A stretch of DNA of 64,000 bases from Cliona cf. orientalis. Taxonomy: Eukaryota; Porifera; Demospongiae; Clionaida; Clionaidae. Position 1 is the first letter of the stretch. The number at the start of each line of letters is the position of its first letter. The stretch covers positions 6,062,135 through 6,126,134 of the forward strand of contig OZ005692.1 of the NCBI GenBank assembly GCA_963930775.1, in the 5' to 3' direction. A program made the translations under genes and the position numbers. Under the pieces are notes generated by a model, which was not told the DNA's origin, did not search any database, and saw only the letters and a list, made by a program, of their open reading frames with translations. Below, piece after piece: positions 48,805 through 56,300 of the stretch.

Positions 48805-51800
48805 AGCAGGTGGAGATTTGTGGCTCAAACTTCCATTACTGAATATAATAATATTGTGTATAGCTTGTTTATTGAAATGTGGTTATTATTAATTGTTGAT
48901 ATGTATAGGAATAAAGGTGGCACATTTTAGTTTGCAGGATCTCTGTGACATGTTTCATATGTAGTTCAACTTACAAATGATGCTAGTTTAACTGACCTGA
49001 GACTTGTGTCTGTCTTCCTTTGGGCGGAGCGACTAGGAGGTGGAGTTTACCTGCCTGAATATTAATGAAGTAGTTAATTTTGCGTTCAAACGGCTAATTT
49101 CGAATTCAACGTGGACTTACACTCAAATATTTGCGCTCTCCGCTATCTTGGCACAGTATGAGATCGACTACAGCTGCGTACCGTCGCTAGGTTGGCCTAA
49201 TGCTAGTTTTTATGAGCCTGTTTGTAATGGAATGTGTGTTGATCGGCGCATAGCGCTCTACCGCGCGCATAAATTCGCGCCAGAAAAAGAAATCACGTGA
49301 TAAGTGATGTTGGCGGCTTGACTGTTGATGGCTTTCTCGCGTACAGTAGCACCGCTAGCAAGCACGTGGACACCGTTTAAGGGCGTGGCAAGTGTGCTCT
49401 AATTAGAGAGTGCGGCGATAATTCGAGGGCGGCGACAGTAAAGATCGGGCATGTGTAGCTAGCGGCGTCTGATCGAGGAAATACGGTATACAAGTTGCAC
49501 ACAACGTTGACTCAACGTTCATTAACTGATATGGAGTCCATGGTCTTCAGCTGCGAGAGAAAAAAAAACTCCAACGTAGAAGAGAAAGGGAGCGAGCTCA
49601 TCGAGCAGCTGAAACTGCAGCCGAAAAAGAAGAAAGGTTAAGAAAACGTAGAAAGAGAGACCAGGAAAGGAGAGCTGCGGAAACACAAGAACGGAGACAG
49701 ACAAGACTTCAGAGAAAGCGCTCTAGGCAGAGCGAAAGTTTTTCATCAGAAACTGAAGAACAGCGAGGGGTCAGATTGATTAGATTAAGTAATAACCAAA
49801 GGGAAAGATTGGTGAGAGAGTCTCAGGACGAGCGTGATGCCAGACTGGACAGAACGAGGGCAAATCAAAGGGAGAGATTGGCGAGAGAATAAAATTAATT
49901 TACAATTCTTCATCATCACACTAAATCCACTCACTATAGGAACATATGCACAATCATATGAATTCAGCAAATTTGTATAGAACAACAGACAGCTGTGAAA
50001 TATAATCTGAACATGGAACTAGCCTATTGAAAATTCCACTTATTATACCACATTAAACACTTGTGTGGGGTTCGCGGAGGCTCGCCCCATTGATGTTGAA
50101 ACATCTTCTCTAGTTTATGCCTTCAGTGGTGTATGAACCAGGGGGGTGGGGGGGGGGGGGTTCTGATATGCTGTTGCGTACAAAGTGCATGCGAATTTTT
50201 AGAAGCCACGCCCACTTTCAGTAAAAACCACACCCAAACTTCCAGCCCTACCAGTCCAATCGATCTGTTTTCCAACGAATTTCTTCTAAAGCATTCTAAG
50301 GTGAGCCATAGCAGCAGTTTTCTTAGTTCTGTATCCAGAAAGGGGGATTCCATTTAGCCTAATATCAGTATACTTCTTAGTGCTAGGTGCAGCCCAAAGA
50401 GGGGTTCCTGTGCACCCCTGGATCCCCTAGCTCTGGATCCACCACTGGACTTCAAAGTATAGGGGGCTCAGCCCACATGTGAAATCCCTCTACCCAGCAA
50501 CTATCGCACACGAGATCAATTCTTATGTGATCAACTCCCCCATGATCAATTCTTACAAGAGCAATTTTGTACAATGTCAACTATCAGAACATCAACTTTC
50601 ATAGAATCAACTCTGTAAGAATTCAACTCAACTCCTCAAATCAACTAGGTATTGATATGTCGACGCACACACTGATATGCCAGTGATCCTATCTTTGAGT
50701 AATTAGTGCTTGCCAAAGGTCAACACGTATCGACAGGTATCGAGTGGTAAGCTTTTCTATTTTGACCTTGTCTTTGAGTAATTAGTGCTTGCCAAAGGTC
50801 AATATGTATCGACAGGTATTGAGTAGTGAGCTTTTTCTATTTAAGCCAAATGCACACTCAGTATCATTTTCTGCAATGGCTCAGTTTTTCGATACCAACC
50901 GAGGAAAGACCCTTCACTTTGCTACACGAAGATAAGGGGTGGTGCAAATGGCTTCCAATTCTGGAGATGCCAAAACTGCAAGGCTGGATGCCTAGCAAGA
51001 GCCACTTCAGAGGGAAGCAGAGTGGTTATACGAAAGGAGAACAACCACCCACCAAACCCAGCTCAGACCACCACTCAACTAGCTATTGCATGAATGAGGA
51101 AAGGGCCAGAGATGAGAGCACCTCCACCTACGATGACCAATTGGAGGCACTTAGCCAAGAGCAGAACTCTACAGATGTACTTTAAGCTATGTGCCTAATT
51201 ATTTCCCTTATTTTTGTGAGTTAATTTAAAAGCAGTTAGCTTCATGGAAGTTGATTTCGTGATAGTTGACTTTACTTCCTCCCCACCATCTTGCTCCCAG
51301 GGGCTTGGTAGCTCAACTGGTAGAGCATCACACCGGAGATGTGAGTGTGTGGGTTCGATCCCCACTCAAGTCCTGAGATTTTTTTCCTATGAAGAAATCT
51401 TAGGGCTTGTATACAAGTGCTAGAATTAATGATTATTTGATGAGTTGGGGATAGCTAGAGCATCTAGCTGAGTGCCTACACTGGTTTTATCAATTCTCTA
51501 TGGCATTATTAATTCTTCCTGTACACATGGCATGGATATTATGTGAGGCCTGCCTCACTACTAATAGATACACTGCAACACACACATGGGGTAGCTATAT
51601 GTACTCTAGTTAAACTTAAGCTTGCCCCCAAAAGATACGGTACTAAGAAGAGCCCAAAAATCATAGTATTTGTGAGCTCAGAATGCACCAGAATCGATCT
51701 AAGTGGATGTGAAAATCTAAATTTTCCTGGGGGAGCATAACCCAGACCCCCTAGATTGTGGTGGGCATAGCCCGCCGTGGTGCCGCTACTCTTAGCAATT

Positions 51801-52770
51801 CTCAGCCTCCCTACTCCAAAACATCTTCTTCATTATAGTTGAATAACGCAACAACCATCACCAATAAAATGTCCCCTCCATGTGTTTATCCTGATCGAAA
51901 TTATGAATTAAACTCTGTGGAAGGAGCAGTCTGATTTTGAGACTACAATCAAGATTCTTGTAACTGCTCCAATGCAGAAAAAAACTAGAGCTCTATAGAG
52001 CACATACCCCGCGCGCACATTGCGCAATCTATAGGTCTGCTTTTGTTATTGCTTGGTTATATCAAGGACTTATAGACCCCATAAGCCCTGGTTGTATAAT
52101 AATATAGGGCTCTTGGTGATATCAGCCAAAACATCATTAAATCTCTCTCTGCACCAGATCTAGACTAGGTAGATATAGGTATCTTACATTCTGATTCGAT
52201 GGGGCTTTGCATTCCAGTCCACCAAACGTGATCCACTAGCATTATTGACGACCTTTACCATCCATAATTATTCAATGCTATGCGCATGAGCAGACAGCAC
52301 AAGGCCTGTATGCATAATGCATTGAGTGGGCACTGTCGATAGGCGTGGTTACGAAGGCTAACAAAAAAGCACAAGGCCTGTATGCATAATGCATTGAGTG
52401 GGCACTGTCGATAGGTGTGGGCACTGTCGATAGGCGTGGTTACGAAGGCTAACAAAAAGGCACTATTTGTGACGCTCGTGGACCATGTCCTTCGATTCGA
52501 GGCACAGTGAAGCTCGTTTTTCGCCAAATGCGACTGATTCATTGTGCTTATTAGTCGCTCAGGTTCCTAGACCTCGAGATATGGCGATTTTCGTGCTAAC
52601 GACAACAACAACGACACGACCGATTACTTTACCCCCTTGCGCATGCGCGCGGGGTAACAACAAACTATTGGCTATAGACTTAAAAATTACTGTCAACTCA
52701 CCCTCTTCTAGTCGAATTCTTTTTGGAGGTGATGACTCTGATTGTTGAGTCTCCTCATGTGTTCTTTTAC
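44835..52770 (-). CDS. Unrecognised acidic protein gene, 5' exons not found
   Basis: Four exons join in consistent phase on the minus strand: 52770-52702, 47763-47656, 46570-46465 and 45162-44835 (stop). The peptide starts with a Glu/Ser-rich stretch and a basic NLS-like SPPKRIRLEEG, continues acidic (DYNDEDEDDVGET), and ends with a mixed region (IPNGRTIKIITDE, EKLKDCLIPVFKLAEVEISR, ENRDETFITMDLMEIKSL). An N-terminal exon is needed upstream of 52770 in phase 1 and was not identified. Function is unknown; a nuclear protein is possible from composition only. Its first visible intron (47764-52701) is a transposon trap. It lies upstream of MICAL on the same strand and head-to-head with the plexin-like gene. 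Confidence 0.6.
46162..46190. repeat. Poly-C tract
   Basis: About 28 consecutive C residues. Similar runs occur near 4420, 17736 and, as G, near 50143. Such tracts are common sequencing and assembly weak points. Confidence 0.95.
47031..47377. repeat. MITE with TAGGCGTAGGAAC ends
   Basis: TAGGCGTAGGAAC at the left is matched by its exact inverted complement near the right end (GTTCCTACGCCTA, with one mismatch), and CCACGCCC words lie inside. A diverged relative is at about 39270-39595. Confidence 0.7.
48127..48450. repeat. 162-bp tandem duplication at ORF end
   Basis: Units 48127-48288 and 48289-48450 are almost identical, each starting CGAATAGTCGCCGCTAGTTT and ending GTAGTGTCTGCTACTTT. The unit covers the C-terminal codons of the Cys-rich ORF plus downstream sequence. 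The near identity suggests a recent event. Confidence 0.9.
48316..48720 (-). CDS. Cys-rich ORF in family F element
   Basis: This 134-codon intronless frame begins MATKKIHPNCGPCALC. It has a regular set of cysteines and histidines: CGPC-ALC near residues 10-16, SYSHPCEW, KCTG, CICKAC, CKVPGCKSG and LCTNHY, which suggests zinc binding. I do not recognise the family. Position inside an inverted-repeat element suggests a transposon-encoded DNA-binding protein or a captured fragment. The C-terminal coding part is duplicated downstream. Confidence 0.5.
   Translation of the reverse strand: MATKKIHPNCGPCALCAKTKFSYSHPCEWNQIQQNFVTTKCTGITTTSCICKACLLDIKRNLDNPTYHPKREKVKPSCKVPGCKSGNVKACKVADTTAITQLLKLKQPESEEPITLCTNHYNVVYRSSQSILVL
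49530..49892 (+). pseudogene. Arg/Glu-rich transposon ORF fragment
   Basis: The frame is open from 49530 to the stop at 49890-49892 (120 codons) and has no clear start Met. It encodes repeated units of the type AAETAAEKEERLRKRRKRDQ, AAETQERRQTRLQRKR, NNQRERLVRESQDERDARL and ANQRERLARE. Repeats of this style are, from memory, found at the N-terminus of large Helitron or PIF1-helicase-like transposon proteins of sponges and other animals. No helicase part follows, so it is a fragment. Confidence 0.5.
50123..50447. repeat. Inverted-repeat element with CAGTGGTG ends
   Basis: CAGTGGTGTATGAACCAGG at the left faces CTGGATCCACCACTG at the right. A related left end with GTTCTGATAT and AGAAGCCACGCCCACTTT-like sequence is at 47899-48060. 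The CAG..CTG ends resemble hAT-type MITEs, but no 8-bp duplication was found. Confidence 0.6.
50689..50838. repeat. Tandem duplication of about 70 bp
   Basis: ATCTTTGAGTAATTAGTGCTTGCCAAAGGTCAA-type sequence occurs twice in a row (about 50689-50759 and 50768-50838). The surrounding tract (50510-50650 and 51240-51275) has many ATCAACT and AGTTGAT words in both orientations, suggesting another inverted-repeat element that encloses it. Confidence 0.7.
50826..51185 (+). CDS. Orphan 119-codon ORF, doubtful
   Basis: A plus-strand frame with start Met and stop encodes a polar protein with segments such as LLHEDKGWCKWLPILEMPKL and a Glu/Ser/Thr-rich C-terminus. It is not recognised and lies within probable repeat sequence in an intron of a minus-strand gene. 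It may be transposon-derived or chance. Confidence 0.2.
   Translation: MSFFYLSQMHTQYHFLQWLSFSIPTEERPFTLLHEDKGWCKWLPILEMPKLQGWMPSKSHFRGKQSGYTKGEQPPTKPSSDHHSTSYCMNEERARDESTSTYDDQLEALSQEQNSTDVL
51301..51374 (+). tRNA. tRNA-like sequence, probably pseudo or SINE
   Basis: A full cloverleaf can be drawn. The acceptor stem pairs GGGCTTG with CAAGTCC, the D arm is GCTC/GAGC, the anticodon stem is TCACA/TGTGA with loop CCGGAGA, and the T arm is GTGGG/CCCAC with loop TTCGATC. Boxes A and B are good. The loop would give anticodon GGA (Ser), but the universal U33 is C, the variable arm is short rather than Ser-type, and one base is extra between the T stem and acceptor. A functional tRNA is unlikely. 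Confidence 0.35.
51985..52657 (+). repeat. Dispersed repeat family L, longest copy
   Basis: It opens CTAGAGCTCTATAGAGCACA and ends TTGCGCATGCGCGCGGGGTA. Internally a unit with GGGCACTGTCGATAGG occurs three times (52297-52455). Parts match 5358-5600, 14013-14447 and 62261-62682. Confidence 0.7.
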
Positions 52771-53387
52771 CTACATTTTAATTATCTATGGTTCATATCA
52801 TTTTAGATCGGTCAAACAACATGTATTGCCCCACCTGCCCCACTGGCAAAAGGTGAGGATTTGATCTCATATACAGATCCTAGATCAGAGACTTGATTGA
52901 AATTCACGGATAATAGGGTGAAATACGGAGGCATTTGATCCTAGAGAATTTGCTTATGGGAGAAAAGATATACATGTATAATATTTATTACATGTATTAT
53001 ATAGGTCAAATCCCCACGTATACGTACCCTTTGTCGGTGGAGTGGTACCCTAGGGCGCTACATTGATAGGTGCATATTAAAGTATGGACAAACCACCCCC
53101 GTAATGCAGGTGCACATAGAATTGCAACTTACCCTTGGCCTCCATTTACTAAGCCCTTTCCATGTGCTGCAGCATCCTCTGTACGTATTGTGGTCACTGG
53201 CGTTTGCGTGCACTGCAGACCCAACTTTGTCGATCCTGTACCATTTCCGCGTACGAGATGATGATGATGCGCATGCGCGCAGCGCAGGCAATGTTTTTAA
53301 ATCTCGATTTACATCCTGTGAGATTAGTTTTGTACCTCCAGCATAAGAATGCTTCGAGTGAAAAAGTGAACATTGCTAAAAATCGTT
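52771..53387. promoter_or_regulatory. Head-to-head region, possible shared promoter
   Basis: This 617-bp tract lies between the first visible minus-strand exon of the acidic gene and the start codon of the plexin-like gene. It becomes CpG-rich towards 53280 and contains an NRF1-like TGCGCATGCGCGC at about 53267-53279. A similar GCGCATGCGCGC word occurs at the end of repeat family L, so repeat origin is also possible. The missing first exon(s) of the acidic gene may lie here. Confidence 0.35.
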
Positions 53388-56300
53388 ATGTACGTTAATG
53401 TTATCTGGAGAGCAGTTCTGCTTGCTACCTGGGCAAGCTCATGCAGATCCCTTCAGACTTATGAAACTATAGATGATCTAGTGATTTCAAGTGATTACTT
53501 GTATGTGGCGGATGGTACTACTCTCCATTTGCTACATAATAACCTGACACATCTGTGCAGCTTGGATGTGGGAAATGCTACCATATCAAAGATTGCAGTG
53601 AGCACTGATGAAGCATTTGTCATTGTCTGCTTAATCAATGGAATATGTGAAAGTTACAAAATTGAGAGCCTACTAGAAAAAAATCCACCAGTAATTTTGA
53701 GTGTATCAGCAGTCAAAGCTACATCTCGAGCAATAAAGGGGATCGCTCTAGCAGTAACACCAAATTCTTCATTTTATCAAGCATATACAATGGAGGCTAG
53801 TAAAAGAGTGATTGTACTGCGACAGTTTGAATATAACAGGAGCACCACCTTACAACTGAGAACAACTGAAGAACTTATTACAAATTCAAAGTTCATCAGC
53901 AGAGATTTCTATGATGCTTTTAAGACTGGATATTTTATCTACTATGTTGCTGTAGACACCATAGGAAATATGACTAGATTGACTGTGATGAGGATACGTG
54001 ATGATAATGGGGAACATTTCAGTGAACTGATTGAAATTGAACTTGACTGTGGAACCACTACATCAGTGTTTGGTATCACTTCTCCCTCACTTATAAGAGA
54101 TCCACATCACTCTGGTGATAATAATACTATGGTGGTGATTGCAATAAGCAGCAAGTCCATAAGCCGAGTATGTAGCTATCAGCTTGCTGATATTGATAAG
54201 GAGTTACAAAGAACCTATTATGAATACATATCAAGTGGTACTGAGAATCCTTTACCATGGGCTGATTATGATCATGCTGAAGACTGTTCGAAATTTACTA
54301 AGGTAGGTATCTCAAGTGACCATGCATATTTAATAATATACCACTATGCAGCAAGAAGCAACAGAATGCAACTTTGGATTACATTCCTTCACCCCAGCAC
54401 TTTCTGCAATAAACAGCATCCCTGGAACCATTATGCTAGAAACGGCTGATGAGGTTACAGCAACACTAGCATTCCAGTTTGATAACATCCAGTTCCTCTT
54501 TGTTGCTCACACAAATACATTAGGTTTCCATTTGATGCAGGTAATTTGTACATATTAACAGCTTGACAATCACTATAATTGAATGACTATACCATTCTTA
54601 CAGTATTACATATTGAGGGACACGAGAGTGAGCTTAATTAAAATGGAGACCATTAACAGTGCTGTACGCCACTTAAGACATAATGATGAGTACATCTATG
54701 CAGCTACAGACAGTGAGGTAGATATTATATACGGGTCCACTGCAAAACCACTAATCATAATAATATTATAGGTATTGATCATAGCATTGGATAATTGCTC
54801 ATCGTACATAGATTGTGTAAGTTGCATAGAAAATCATATATGTGGATGGTGCACTCTGGAAGGTACGTGCTCAAGAAAAACAAATTGTGAGAAGTCACAC
54901 CTAAGGAACAGATGGACCAGGAATAGTAATTCCTGTATATCACATGTTATGTTACTCCAACAACATTCAGCTGTTACACCTTTGACTGTAAGTGCCTTAG
55001 ATCTGAAGGTACAGATGCTATATACACTGATTAGTATGTAAAATCCCTCATCAATTTGTTCACTCATAGACTAATACTTGTAGATTTACAAGTATGAGAT
55101 TGAACTTGGACGCATGCCAATAATTATTCACATGTTCTCTGTCTGGTTTAAATGCCACAGGCCAATGTCACAGTCACACCAGTATATGCTACATTTCCTG
55201 AGGTTGATCCAAGTGAAGAGTACAACTGTCACTTCATCAATAATGCACAAAACTATAGCTTTACATTGCCATTTGTAGGTGGCAAATGTTGTGATGCATC
55301 TGTTGCCCTTATACCAAGTTTTGGCTTCAAGCAAATAGGTGATTGTCCTAATAATAATTATTATGCTTGATGCCATCATGGATATTATTAACACAATTAT
55401 TATAATAGAGCTACAACTACGCATCTTGACAATAAGTGGTGATAAAGTCTTTACTTCGTTCTCAGCTAACAACACACTCACTATCTACAACTGTAGCTTC
55501 AGTTCAAGGTTAGATAAATTATAAGTGTTATAGCTTTATTAAGTGTGAACTAAGCAATCAATCCACAGCTGTAGAAAGTGTGCAGCAATGGACGTGTGTG
55601 GATGGTGCATTTATGATAATAAATGTGCAGGTTCAAAGACTCTTTGCCCAATTTTGGCCGATTGGAGGAGTATTTCAATGCTGGTATCCAGACATACAGC
55701 ATTAACTATAAGTAGCATGAATTATTATTATCTTTGCAGAATGGAAATAGCTCTAGATGTCCAGCACTGCTCACGCCAAAACATGGGTGGTACCTACAAT
55801 CAGTCAGTGTCTCAAATAAACTTGAACTACACACAAGAGATTTGCCACTATTGGTGAGACCTGTAGCATTTATTATCTTATGTGAGATAGTGCACGTGTG
55901 CAGACAGACAGTGCATGAATGTGTAAGCATGCAGTACAGTATATATGTGAGACAGTGCATACAGCTACAGTGTGTGCTTAGTGCGTGATAATGAATTATT
56001 ATGCCATATTAGACAGTGCATATAATTATTTAGAGAGTATGATGTGTGAGATAGTGCATTTGTGCAGAATATTAATAGTGTTTGCAGTAAGTTATTTGTA
56101 CCACAATATTATACAGATCCCAGGCTACAAATATATGTGTGAGCTAAGAGATCCAAGTGGATTATCTATAGTAACAAAAAGCATTCCTATAAATGAATCT
56201 CAAGCCATATGTCAAATAGAGCAAAACCAGGTATGTGGCATACATGTGTACCAATAAGTGTGCAGTTAATATCCTCTCATCCACCTACCCCTCATTAGAT

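Larger units (their letters stand above)
48119..49487 (-). mobile_element. DNA transposon of family F carrying a Cys-rich ORF
   Basis: The right end (GCGTCTGATCGAGGAAATAC, then GGTA) is the inverted form of the family F terminus at 21657. The left side shares the CGAATAGTCGCC inner repeat but lacks a recognisable outer terminus. The element contains an ORF at 48316-48720 and a (CT)n(AC)n microsatellite at 48763-48804. It lies in an intron of the acidic protein gene, on the same strand as that gene. Confidence 0.65.

Noticed and set aside
53058..53291. Minus-strand ORF as first exon of the acidic gene
   Set aside because: No donor in the required phase links it to the exon at 52770, and its sequence is biased by repeat-like GC-rich words.
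53373..53387. An upstream start for the receptor
   Set aside because: The upstream codon is TTG, not ATG. The first ATG in frame is at 53388 and it begins a good signal peptide.
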